Shown here: piece after piece, positions 1-9,550 of the stretch
How the letters are laid out: each line of letters begins with the position of its first letter
Numbering within the stretch: the first letter of the stretch is position 1
NCBI GenBank assembly: GCA_029990175.1
Contig: JARKIP010000035.1
Span: forward strand, 36,780,001-36,844,000
Direction of reading: 5' to 3'
DNA: 64,000 nucleotides
Source of the DNA: Petunia secreta
Lineage: Eukaryota; Streptophyta; Magnoliopsida; Solanales; Solanaceae
Notes under the pieces: generated by a model
What the model saw: the letters and a program-made list of their open reading frames with translations, nothing else
Databases searched by the model: none
Told to the model about the DNA's origin: nothing
Translations under genes and position numbers: made by a program

Positions 1-1846
1 TTTCATCCTCGAGACAACCCCCCTCACAAGGTAAGCTCCCAAGGAAGGTATTACTAATGGCCTCTTCATCATCATAACCCGCACCAACAAGGGTAGGGTC
101 ACTAGAAGATTCATCTACCTCACTCGAAGCTTCAAACAAGGAGTTGTCTATGGGATCAAATCCCTCACACCACGGAGGTTCTACTTCATCCTCAACTCTA
201 GTCCGATACAAATCGCCTTCACAATTAAAGATGCCCTCATGCAATGGGAATGTAAAAGCATGCACCTCAATTTCATAGTCAAACATCGGCATCGTATCAA
301 GGCTAGGTTCTTCATCCGCACTTGAGGAGTCATCATAGACAACTTGGTCCAATTCATGCAATTCGGACTCCTCAAGGTCACTATCATCCTTACTACGACA
401 CACAAATCCACCAAAATCAATTATGTCAACAAGGGTAGAGTCACATAACTCATCTTCCCCTTTATCAAATATGGGTGGGGTGTCATAACAAGGGTCACAA
501 GTATAGTCAACTACCATTTCCTCACTATAGAGAGGTTCATTGTATACCGAGCTCACATCATGATGCGGCTTATCAATCCTCTCAACTAGTGGTTCACATG
601 CAAACACAAGTTGACCAATCGACTCTATACTAGTTGCAATTTCATCAATCGCATTACAAGCAACAACTAGCATTGAGTCTACACAAGACAAGGAAGAATC
701 ATGTTCATGAGAAGGTGAAGAAACACTTACTTTTGAGTAGCTCCCGTGAGTACTCACATCATTTGAAGTGCCTTGTTCAAGTCCTCCTTCATGAAACTCA
801 CAATGTAGAGCTCCATTCTCTTGTCTTTCTTTCTTACCAACCGGTTGAGGCTCCACTAGCTCGCCTCCAAGAGTACCTACACATAAGCCAATACAAATAG
901 AAGTAGAAGAAGATAAATCATGGTTAGAACAAAGTGTGTCCTCACTCTCACTCGAGATTTCCCCTCCCCTCACTTCTTTCATTTTTCGCTCAAGGCCAAT
1001 CGTAGGTCCGGGTGATGCTTCACTCTCAACTAGCAAGGGCATGACCATAAGATTGTTGGTTCCGGGCTCAAGTACCATGGGTGACTTGGCTTTAGCGGCT
1101 TCCCTCAACTCCCTCATAATCCTATAGTCATTACTTACTTGCTTCGGTGTCAAGGGCTTGAGTATATACTTCCTAGAACCATGCAAGACCGTATAGGAAT
1201 TGGTTCTACCATCATGCACTACGCTCCGATCATATTGCCATGGCCTCCCAAACAAGAGATGGCAAGCTTGCATAGGTACCACATCGAACATTACCTTATC
1301 TCGATAATTTCCAATGCTAAACTCAATCAAAGCTCGCTTCACCACTCTCAAATCTCCACACTCACTCAACCATTGTAACCGGTAGGGATGTGGATGTTTT
1401 ATGGTAGGCAATTGCAATTGGGAAATCAAGGTCTCACTTACTATGTTAGCACAACTTCCCGAATCAATGATCATTGAGCACACTTGCCCCATCACTCGAC
1501 ACCTAGCATGGAAGAGGTTCTCCCTTTGCACATGCTCCGGCTCTTCAAGACTCATGGCACCCAAACTCTTCCGTACCACAAGTGTCATTTTAAGCTCATC
1601 GCCGTGCTCAAAATTACCTTGGGAAATGCCCAAGTTGTGGGGAGTGCCCACTTGTTGGGGAATGCCCAACGGTTGGGGAATGCCCAACATTTCATCACTA
1701 GTACCTCCTTGGGTACCCTTTTGGACACTCGGGGCCCATTCCTCTTTGAGGTTATCAAACCTCGAACTTATGGATCTCACCTCGGCCAAGAGGTAGGCCA
1801 AAGTGCTTACCGGGACTTCAATGGTATCGTATACGTCTCCGGCCAT
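1..1846 (-). CDS. E1 ORF: gag leader peptide fused to retropepsin and acidic domain (3' end off window)
   Basis: My own translation of the minus strand from the ATG at 1844-1846 reads open for 615 codons to the window edge. The first ~45 residues resemble the gag N-terminus of the neighbours, followed by LGIPQ-type repeats. The capsid core and CCHC zinc knuckle present in F, C and M are absent, and the frame passes straight to the pre-protease motif LVVRKSLGAM. The aspartic protease is intact, with IIDSGSCAN (about nt 1460-1485), LQWLSECG, VVPMQACHLL and GRPW in family order. After PKQVSNDY comes the acidic region that replaces pol, with CYDTPPIFD, VYDDSSS, EPSLD, LYRTR and EPPW. The ATG follows a TTTGTAG|GTAC acceptor-like motif. 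Protease role is by family similarity; the acidic part has no recognised function. Confidence 0.8.
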   Translation of the reverse strand, partial: MAGDVYDTIEVPVSTLAYLLAEVRSISSRFDNLKEEWAPSVQKGTQGGTSDEMLGIPQPLGIPQQVGTPHNLGISQGNFEHGDELKMTLVVRKSLGAMSLEEPEHVQRENLFHARCRVMGQVCSMIIDSGSCANIVSETLISQLQLPTIKHPHPYRLQWLSECGDLRVVKRALIEFSIGNYRDKVMFDVVPMQACHLLFGRPWQYDRSVVHDGRTNSYTVLHGSRKYILKPLTPKQVSNDYRIMRELREAAKAKSPMVLEPGTNNLMVMPLLVESEASPGPTIGLERKMKEVRGGEISSESEDTLCSNHDLSSSTSICIGLCVGTLGGELVEPQPVGKKERQENGALHCEFHEGGLEQGTSNDVSTHGSYSKVSVSSPSHEHDSSLSCVDSMLVVACNAIDEIATSIESIGQLVFACEPLVERIDKPHHDVSSVYNEPLYSEEMVVDYTCDPCYDTPPIFDKGEDELCDSTLVDIIDFGGFVCRSKDDSDLEESELHELDQVVYDDSSSADEEPSLDTMPMFDYEIEVHAFTFPLHEGIFNCEGDLYRTRVEDEVEPPWCEGFDPIDNSLFEASSEVDESSSDPTLVGAGYDDEEAISNTFLGSLPCEGGCLEDE

Positions 1847-3114
1847 GTACCTACAAACGTAAAACAAGGGAAAGAGGTTAAGTAAAAAACCCTCACTCGC
1901 TCCCTCACCTTTGGAGTGTCACTCGGGTGCACTCAATTTAGTGGGTTATAGGATCACTCAAGCTTGATCTCAAAGGCTTCCTCGTAGTTGAACAACCACC
2001 TCAATAACCACTCAAGTCACAAGAACCAAATACTCTTCGGGGTGAGTGGAATTGATGGGACTCGATGGGCGAACGGCTTTATAAGTGAGCACTTGAGCCA
2101 AAAAATATACTACGAGTCTTCTTTGAGCTCTACTCTCCTTCTAGGCACGAGTATCCTATACGCACAATGAATTAGTACTAATTGGGTAGGAGGGTTACCC
2201 TCAAAGTACTAACCGGAAGTGACGCGATCAAATGGAAAAAGATCGAATCGCCACTAAACGGATTCGGAATTGGATGATTTTTGGTTAGTGATCTACAAAC
2301 TCACCATATTTGATGATACAATTGAAGTTTTGGTGAGCGGGAACTGTTTCGAATGCTTTGCAAACAATCTGTCCCAGTTCAGGATTTCTGGAAAATTGAA
2401 AACCCTTCGCGATCGCGTGAGGTTGCGCGCGATCGCGATGAACAAAATGGGAACTTTGGCGCGTTCGCGTGAGGCTTTGCGCGATCGCGCAGGCCTGCGT
2501 TCCAGAACCAGAACCTCGACTGCAAACTCAGTTTTTAGCACACAAATCACCCCAATTCAATTTGTTGTTCAGTTCTAAGGCTTCCAAAGGGTGTGTTCAA
2601 CTGAAATAAACAATCCCCAATGGTTTTATCAAACGAACAATGAACGAACAACTCGTTTTCAAGAATTTGGAGTAGGTTCTTCAAATTTTCAAGAACTTCA
2701 AAATTTTCAAAGTTCGATTTTCATTCCGCTACTCCAAATGATGATATGGGGATATCAAAACGACGGGAAAACTATATAGAACAATCCCCGATACCAAACA
2801 ACCAAGAATTCACAACACAAAACAAGTTCTATCAATTTTTGTGAATTCTCAACTTTTGAGATTTGGTTTTCAAGATTTTGATTCACGACTTCAAATCGTG
2901 TTTCGAGGGTACCAAATCAATGGGAATATGATAACAAACAATCCCCGATAACAAACAACAACAAAATCACAACACACAACGATTTCTAGCAATTTTTTTG
3001 TGATTTTCAACTTTTTCTATTTTTTTGTTTTTTCTTCAAATTCAAGAACAAACAACACAATGATAACAACAAGGAGAACAAGACCGAGGATTCGTAAGAA
3101 CGAAGCCTAGCCGT
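1847..3114 (-). other. E1 5' leader with shared module and GCGATCGC array
   Basis: Non-coding leader between primer site and ORF. About 2040-2165 holds the conserved leader module (on the minus strand: a GGCACGAGTATCC-like start... AAAGAAG...CTCGAGTCCCAT-like end). About 2406-2493 holds CGCGATCGCG-type palindromes. The stretch 2590-3060 is A/T-rich with repeated phrases such as AATCCCCGATAcCAAAC and no convincing gene. Confidence 0.6.
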
Positions 3115-3126
3115 GCTCTGATACCA
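3115..3126 (-). other. E1 primer-binding site (initiator tRNA-Met)
   Basis: GCTCTGATACCA on the plus strand, i.e. TGGTATCAGAGC on the minus strand, two bases inside the 5' LTR end. It matches the 3' end of plant initiator tRNA-Met. Confidence 0.85.
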
Positions 3127-3128
3127 AC

Positions 3129-3899
3129 TGATGCAATAGAAAATAGGCGGAAGCTAAAGACGTTATGAAAATGCGGAAGCTAAAACAAGATAGGCGATAT
3201 CGAAGACGATATCGAGATAAAAAGCAAGACGAGGCTTGAACGTTTACCTAAGTAGCACCGAGGAACTCGTCTCGATACACCCCGGGTGAAGTCAAGGATC
3301 ACCTATACTACGCAACTACCCTCAAGAGACACTCGGCTCTCGCAAATAGAATGATCAAAGAGGTTTCGATGTTCAACTTGGAATCCACCAAGTGAAATCA
3401 TGCCCGCTCACGGGTTCAACATTGAGATTCACTCAAAGAAAATATCATTCTACATTCAAGGTTTGTTAAAAATGCAATAAATGACTAAGGGGTCTATTTA
3501 TAGTTTCCCATTACAAGTTTTGCCAAGTTTCTGGTCCGCACTGCTCCACTGGTCATCGCGATCGCGTGAATGGAATAGCGATCGCGTGGGCACTTGGTGG
3601 CTGAGGCGCGCGATCGCGCGGAGGGTGGCGCGAAGGCGAAGAGCAGAGATTTCCTCATCGCGATCGCGCAGACATGCACGCGATCGCGAAGAACAGATCT
3701 CCCTCGTCAGGCAGTAAGCTCAGAAAGTGCGGCCCTGTTTTGCCCTGCTTTGGCTCCCCTGTTTCCTGCACTGGTTTCGGCCCTGCCTCCACTTTGATCG
3801 AGCTCTAATGCATGGTCTTCAAGTTGTCCCCGAGCTCATATCATCCATGCCTTGACTCCCGGACCAAGTGTAGGTGTCGATGCAATTTGGGTTGCATCA
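3129..3899 (-). repeat. E1 5' LTR (771 bp)
   Basis: Starts TGATGCAATAG and ends TTGCATCA on the plus strand, so both termini carry the TGATGCAA inverted end. The minus-strand TATAAATA is at 3495-3502. An array of CGCGATCGCG palindromes spans about 3556-3685, upstream of that TATA in minus orientation. The partner LTR is off-window. Similar in word usage to the LTRs of B, K and S but clearly diverged. Confidence 0.85.
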
Positions 3900-4366
3900 C
3901 AATCCAAGAGAGGAAAAAGGAGAGGCTTTGAGGAGTGATGTGAGGGGATTGTCACCACAAACTACACTTGACCATGAGGTAAAATTGAGAGAGATGAGAG
4001 GTGAGGAAGGAAAAATTGAGAGTGAGAGCACCCATTATTCTAACCCTTCTTTATCTTCTATCTTTTCTTGTGAAAGTTCTTGTGTAGGTACATTGAAAGA
4101 CAAGTCATTGGAGCCTCAATGTGAGCTTCATGAAGGAGAAGTTGCATATGACACTTTAAACCTTGTGAGTGATCAAGGGAGTACTACAAATGTAAGTGTT
4201 GCTTCACCTTTTCATGAACCTACTAGCTACTTGTCTTGTAATGACTCAACACTAGTTGGAGCTTGTGATGCATCTAGTGAATATGCCACTAGTGAAGAGT
4301 CTAGTTGTCAACTTGTGTGTGCTTGTGAAACACTAGTTGGAAGGGATTTTATGCCACATCATGATG
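3900..4366 (+). CDS. G ORF, first visible segment of acidic domain
   Basis: Open frame from the E1 junction to the F insertion point, about 155 codons, with NPREEKGE, SDVRGLSPQTT and a Ser/Glu-rich acidic stretch. It is nearly identical to the F protein over the same part. It enters F's LTR at 4367. The frame continues at 16524 (GTG codon split 4366/16524), so G was open here when F inserted. Function unknown; the apparent ATG at 3874 lies in E1's LTR and is not the real start. Confidence 0.75.
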
Positions 4367-5028
4367 TGATAAGACCCAAATCGAGCAACCATCCAAAAAC
4401 ACCATCCAAGGCCAAGGAAGAGCACTTCAAGGTCATACATTGGGACGCCATGGAAAGAAGAGCATCCGAGGCACATTTCGAAGTGTTTCAAGAAGCTTCA
4501 GGAAGAGGCGGACCGCCTACGGATTGAGGCGGAGCGCCTCCCCCAGAGGCGGGCGCCTCCCTCTGTTCAACTTTGACGGGAATTTGACTTTAATTGCTTT
4601 GTAATTCCTACTATGCCCCTACGTGGCTTATGTCTTTAGAACCTATTTTAAGGGTACTTTAGGCCTTTCCTTATGTCTTGAATGAGGCCTATAAATACTC
4701 CATAGCTTAGCATTATTCCTTAGCTAGTTTTGATATTATGATGAATGATTGATTGTCAATGACAATGTTCAAGAGTGGATTCTCTTTGAATGAAAACCCT
4801 TTGAGACGGTTTGAGTTTACTAGTGGATTCTAGTTGAACCCCAAACCACCCCCGATCATTCTATTTGCGAGCCCCAGGTGCGGCTCGAGGGTAGTTGCAT
4901 AGCGTAGGTGATCCTTGACATCCACCCGGGGTGTATCGGAACTAGTTCTCCGGTGCTACTTGGGTCTTTGTTCGAGCCTCGTCTCGTTTTCTATCTTTTT
5001 ATCTTATCCGCGTTTTTGATTCTTATCA
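4367..5028 (+). repeat. F 5' LTR (662 bp)
   Basis: Begins TGATAAGACCC and ends TTATCA, a 6-bp inverted terminal match. TATAAATA box at 4690-4697. Three AGGCG-NNN-CGCCT-like quasi-palindromes lie at 4505-4560, about 130-185 bp upstream of the TATA box. Confidence 0.93.
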
Positions 5029-5031
5029 TCT

Positions 5032-5043
5032 TGGTATCAGAGC
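5032..5043 (+). other. F primer-binding site (initiator tRNA-Met)
   Basis: TGGTATCAGAGC three bases after the 5' LTR end, followed by AAGGCTCGGGTT, a context shared with D, M and R. Confidence 0.9.
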
Positions 5044-6286
5044 AAGGCTCGGGTTTTGTTTCTACAAACCCCCGACCCTTGATTCTTCGTGCCTAGGTCG
5101 ATTCCTATCTTTACTTTCTTGTTCTTGTTATTGAAAGAAGAAAATTACAAAAAAATTGAAAAATTTGAAAAATCTAAAAATTTGGTGTATCTTGTTGGTT
5201 TGGATGAATTTTGATATGGGTGTTATAGATTCTTGATCGTGGATGAATCCCCGTTACTTGGGTACCAAAATTGTTGGATTTGGTGGAGTTTGAAAAATTG
5301 AAACCCCAATTGCCCTTAAACCCTTGATGAACTTGTTCTTAATGAATTTTGGCTTGATTCTTGGGTTGGATTGATGTTAGATTGAAAACTTGATATTGGG
5401 GATTGAGCTTCATTGAAAAACAAACGATTCGGTACCAATTTTGTGGGATTTGGACCTATATAACACCTACTTTGATGAATTACAATCCATTTTGAAACCC
5501 TTTGATAAACCCTTGTGTTCTTGAGGAAGATGAACATGGTGAATTCGTTGTTTTCGATTGGGGTTTGTTAAAAATCATTGGGGTTTGATCTTTGTGACCA
5601 AAAACAACTTTGGGTATCCTTGGATTGTGAAAACAAGTCGAAAACATCGGATTTGAGGCTTGGAAATCGACTTGAAACGAGTTTGAACTGTGCTGAAAAG
5701 TTGCAGAGGCGGAGCGCCTCAATTTAGAGGCGGAGCGCCTCAGCTCTGTGAGCTCTCTGGATTTCCTGAGGCGGAGCGCCTCCCCTGAAGAGGCGGAGCG
5801 CCTCCTCCTGTAGGTTTGCCCAGGGCGGACCGCCCACCTCCTGAGGCGGGGCGCCTACTTCCTGAAGCTTGGGAATCGGGTAGAAACTTCTAGGATTTCT
5901 TGTTTCGTTGTTTGCATTGCTTCCGGTTAGTGCTATTAGAGTATAATCCTACTCGCTTAGTGCTAATTACTTTGAGCTATTAGGATCATCGTGCCATAGA
6001 AAGGAGACTAGAATTCAAAGAAGATCCGTAGTATCTTTTGATTCAAGTCCTCAATTAAAGTGCCTATCGTCCAATCGAGTCCCATTAACTCCACTCGCCC
6101 CGGAGCGCATTTGGACTTGATAAGTTGAGTGATTGAGTTGTGGTTCGTTGGTCAACTACTTGAAGCTTTTAGACTCAAACTTGTGTGAAATATCCATCCC
6201 CCACTAAACACGAGCGATCCGAGTGAAACAATTGTAAGGGAGCGAGTGAGGTGTTTTGCTAACGTTTGTTGCTTTTTGTAGGTACC
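5044..6286 (+). other. F 5' leader: quasi-palindrome array, shared module, acceptor-like site
   Basis: Long untranslated leader. Six GC-rich quasi-palindromes lie at 5706-5856 (five AGGCG-type and one GGGCGGACCGCCC), with CTCTCTGGAT between the second and third. The conserved module GGATCATCGTGC...ACTAGAATTCAAAGAAG...GAGTCCCATTAACTCCACTC occupies about 5982-6105. Before the ATG is GTAAGGG (6234), GCTAACG (about 6258-6264) and TTTTTGTAG ending at 6281, an intron-like order. The 5100-5690 part is A/T-rich without a gene. Confidence 0.65.
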
Positions 6287-8635
6287 ATGGCAAACGATGG
6301 AGATGATCCTATGAAAATTTTCATGGCTACCGTTATAGCCAAGTTGGAGGATATCACTTTGAGACTTGAGTCCGTCGAGAGGAACCAAGTTGAGACCGGT
6401 GAGAGGAGGACCCCGAGCGTCCAAATTGAATCCGGAGAAGGGACGAGTCATAGCACTCCTATGACTCCCGGACACTTTGTTGAGCTAAACAAGAGGTATG
6501 AACAAAGCAAAGTTGAAGCTCTACGAGAGCGTGGGTTGGGCAATCCCCGACAAGAGGGCAATCCCCTCAACTTGGGCAATCCCCAAGTAAATGCTCCACT
6601 TAGAAGACCCGTGCGGAATGTCCCACCTCTTGAACAAATTGATGAAGTTCAAGAAGAGGAGGAGTTCGGGTATGGTGATGAGGCCTATGGGTATGATGTT
6701 CCTCATCACCCTAGGAGGCAAATGCATTGGGGTCGAAACGTGGATAGGGGTAGAGGCCGAGGTCGAGGGCCACCCATGGGCTATGCTAGAGGGAATGCGA
6801 GGAGAGAGTATGTTGCTCATGATGACCATTACGGAGGCCAACCGGAGCCTAACTATGGGGTACGTGACAACAACAACAACCTCAATAGTGTCAAGCTCAA
6901 TCTTCCATCCTTCAAAGGAACTTGTGATCCGGAGGCATACATGGAATGGGTACTACAAATGGAAAGAGTGTTTGATACCAATGAGATGTCCGAGGAGCGA
7001 AAGGGTACATATGCTATTTCTACCTTTGAGGCCTATGCTTCTACTTGGTGGGAGTGTATGAAGAGGTCTAGGAGAAGGATGAATTTGCATTTGAATGTGA
7101 CTTGGGATGAGTTGAAAGGCCTTATGAACACCAAGTACATAACTCCAAGGTACCGGCAAGAGCAACTCAAGAGGCTCTATGATCTAAAACAAGGTGTCAA
7201 ATCGGTGCATGAGTACCATGATGAATTTGAAAAGATCCGGATGGCATTGGACATGGATACCGAAGGTGAAGAAGAAGCCATGATCCGATTCAAGAATGGC
7301 TTGAGCTATGGTATAGCTTCTCAATTGAGGTTGCATCATTACCTCACACTTGAAGATATGTTTGAAGCCGCAATTGATGCCGAGGCTTGGCTCAAAAGAG
7401 AGAAGTTCAAAAACAACACTCCTACTACTACAAGCAAGCCAAAAGAGTGGAAGACTCCAAATGCCAACTTTCCAAGTGCAAGTGCTAGCAAAGAAGTGAA
7501 AGGGCCTTATGAGAAGACTACACCACACTTGGGAGGTAACTCTAAAACTCGCTTGAGTAATCCTATTTCCACTTCTACTCAATGTTATAAGTGTAAGGGC
7601 TTTGGGCATATTGCTAAGGAATGCACCACGAAAAGAACCATGGTTGTGGTTGGTGATTTGGTGTATGAGCAAGAGAGTGAACCCGAGGAAGAAGAGGGAG
7701 TAGAAGGTGATGAGGAAGGAGATGTTGGAGAGATTGTTGCCGTGGAGGAAGAAGATGATGATGCCCTTGCCTTCCTTGTTGTGCGGAGGAGTCTAGGAGC
7801 CATGTGTGTGGAGGATGTTGAGACCTTACAACGAGAGAACCTTTTTCATTCCAAATGCCGAGTCATGGGTCTCATTTGTTCTATGATCATTGACTCGGGA
7901 AGTTGTGCTAATGTCATTAGCCAAACACTAGTTACCCAATTGAAAATACCTACCTTGAAGCACCCAAATCCTTATAGGCTACAATGGCTTAGTGAGTGTG
8001 GTGAGTTGAGGGTGGTTAAGCAATGTTTGATCAAGTTCAAGATTGGGAACTATGTGGATGAGCACATGTTCGATGTTGTGCCTATGCAAGCGTGCCACCT
8101 TCTCTTTGGTAGGCCATGGCAATTTGATCGACGTGTGGTTCATAATGGCCATGCCAACACCTATACGGTGATGCATGAGGGAAGAAAGTTCGTGCTTCAA
8201 CCCCTAACTCCCAAGCAAGTGAATGATGACTACAAACTCATGAAGGAGTTGAGGGAAAGGGCTAAAGCGAAGTCACCCATTGTACTTGAACCCGAGGCAA
8301 ACAATTTCATTGTTTTGCCAATGCATGATGAAAATGGGAGTCACTCCACTCCAATTGTGAGAGAAAAGATAGAGAGAAGTGAGGGAGTGACCGGTGACAA
8401 TCCAAGAGAGGAAAAAGGAGAGGATTTGAGGAGTGATGTGAGCGGATTGTCACCACAAACTACACTTGACCATGAGGTAAAATTGAGAGAGATGAGGGGT
8501 GAGGAAGGAAAAATTGAGAGTGAGAGCACCCATTGTTCTAACCCTTCTTTATCTTCTATCTCTTCTTGTGAAAGTTCTTGTGTAGGTACAATTGAAGACA
8601 AGTCATTGGAGCCTCAATGTGAGCTTCATGAAGGA
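6287..8635 (+). CDS. F ORF part 1: gag (capsid, zinc knuckle), protease, start of acidic domain
   Basis: Starts at the ATG in GTACCATGGC, chosen because the same context begins M, C and R. 783 codons lie before B interrupts. In order: coiled-coil-like N-terminus, GNP repeats, Arg/Gly-rich patch, capsid-like domain (STWWE, VHEYHDEFEKIR, RFKNGL), zinc knuckle CYKCKGFGHIAKEC (CX2CX4HX4C, nt 7583-7624), acid patch, retropepsin with MIIDSGSCAN (about nt 7882-7911), VVPMQACHLLFGRPW, then the acidic domain. Gag would form the particle and bind RNA; PR would cleave gag. The frame resumes at 14517 in the same phase. Confidence 0.88.
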
Positions 8636-9464
8636 TGATGCAATCGAAAATACGCGGAAGCTAAACACGATGCAAATATGCGGAAGCGATAAATAAATAG
8701 ATAGATGATATCAATGATATCGGGGAAACAAGGATTGGGAAGTCAAGAAACGAGAAGAAAGAACGGATTAATGAATTCAAGACATGAATTAATAATCCAA
8801 AAGGGAGAAAGTGAAACTCGAACCTTACAATGGACTCAACTAGGTGTCGATCGCCATAGGTTCCAAGTTAACGAGATACATGAAGCCTCGGGCTTCGGAC
8901 TAGAAAGGCTCGGCCTTCTCTAATTCTCTCTTCTCTCTATTCAATTCAAGCTCCCCTCTGAAAATGAAGAACAAAATGTGCTATATATACATTTACATAG
9001 AGTTTTGGACAAAAATGGCCCTGCAACTGATTCTGCCTCGCTGCTCAATACTTCTTCTTCGCGATCGCGCCAGGAAGGCTCGCGATCGCGCTGGGCATTC
9101 TTCAAAGCATCGCGATCGCGCTTGCTTGGTCGCTGTCGCGCAGAGATCGATCTTACTGGACTTCAACTCCACGCGATCGCTCAAGATCACACGCTGTCGC
9201 GCAGGGTAAAGGACTCCTCTTCGCGATCGCGCAGGTATGGACGCGATCGCGAAGAACACTTGTTCTTCCTCAGGCAGTGAGCTCCCAGATTGCTCCCCTG
9301 TTTTGCCCTGTTTTGGGCTGCCTGTTTTCCTGCCCTGTTTCCTCCATCCTCGGCGCTCCAATGCATGATCTTTCAAGATGTTTCCGGAGGCCTTGACTCG
9401 TATCCGTTGTGCTCTCGAGCTCGGCTTTTGATGGTTGTCGTTTAGGCCATTTTATATTGCATCA
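8636..9464 (-). repeat. B 3' LTR (829 bp)
   Basis: Plus-strand ends TGATGCAATCG and TTGCATCA. Minus-strand TATATATA at 8982-8989. CGCGATCGCG palindromes between about 9058 and 9253. Confidence 0.93.
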
Positions 9465-9475
9465 TCCTCCCCTTC
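9465..9475 (-). other. B polypurine tract
   Basis: TCCTCCCCTTC on plus, i.e. GAAGGGGAGGA on minus, directly before the 3' LTR. The same tract precedes the 3' LTRs of C, C2, F, G, H, K and P. Confidence 0.85.
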
Positions 9476-9550
9476 TTGAAAGGATTTCGTCCTCGAAATC
9501 GAACCATCAAAACCTACAATCAAAACAAGCACAACCAAAAACTTCCTACT

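Larger units (their letters stand above)
1..3899 (-). mobile_element. E1: partial non-autonomous LTR retrotransposon (PR + acidic ORF)
   Basis: Minus-strand element entering from the left edge; its 3' LTR is outside the window. Order on the minus strand: 5' LTR (3129-3899), tRNA-Met primer site (3115-3126), leader, then one ORF from 1846 running off at position 1. It is inserted in the ORF of plus element G: the sequence from 3900 (CAATCCAAGAG...) is homologous to F around 8399, where the same stretch is uninterrupted. The TSD is probably CAATC or a neighbouring pentamer, but the left copy is not visible. No RT or integrase is seen in the part present. Confidence 0.85.

Noticed and set aside
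3874..4527. Stand-alone 217-aa gene
   Set aside because: A composite: starts in E1's LTR, runs through G's ORF and ends in F's LTR.
5031..5045. tRNA-like sequences at primer sites as tRNA genes
   Set aside because: Only 12-13 bp match to the tRNA 3' end; no cloverleaf around it.
6152..6475. Minus-strand 107-aa ORF over the gag start of F
   Set aside because: Overlaps leader and gag of F on the opposite strand, no homologue in the other elements.
9058..9253. GCGATCGC repeats as a sign of cyanobacterial (HIP1) DNA or contamination
   Set aside because: The repeats lie inside paired plant LTRs with TSDs, tRNA-Met primer sites and A/T-rich surroundings.
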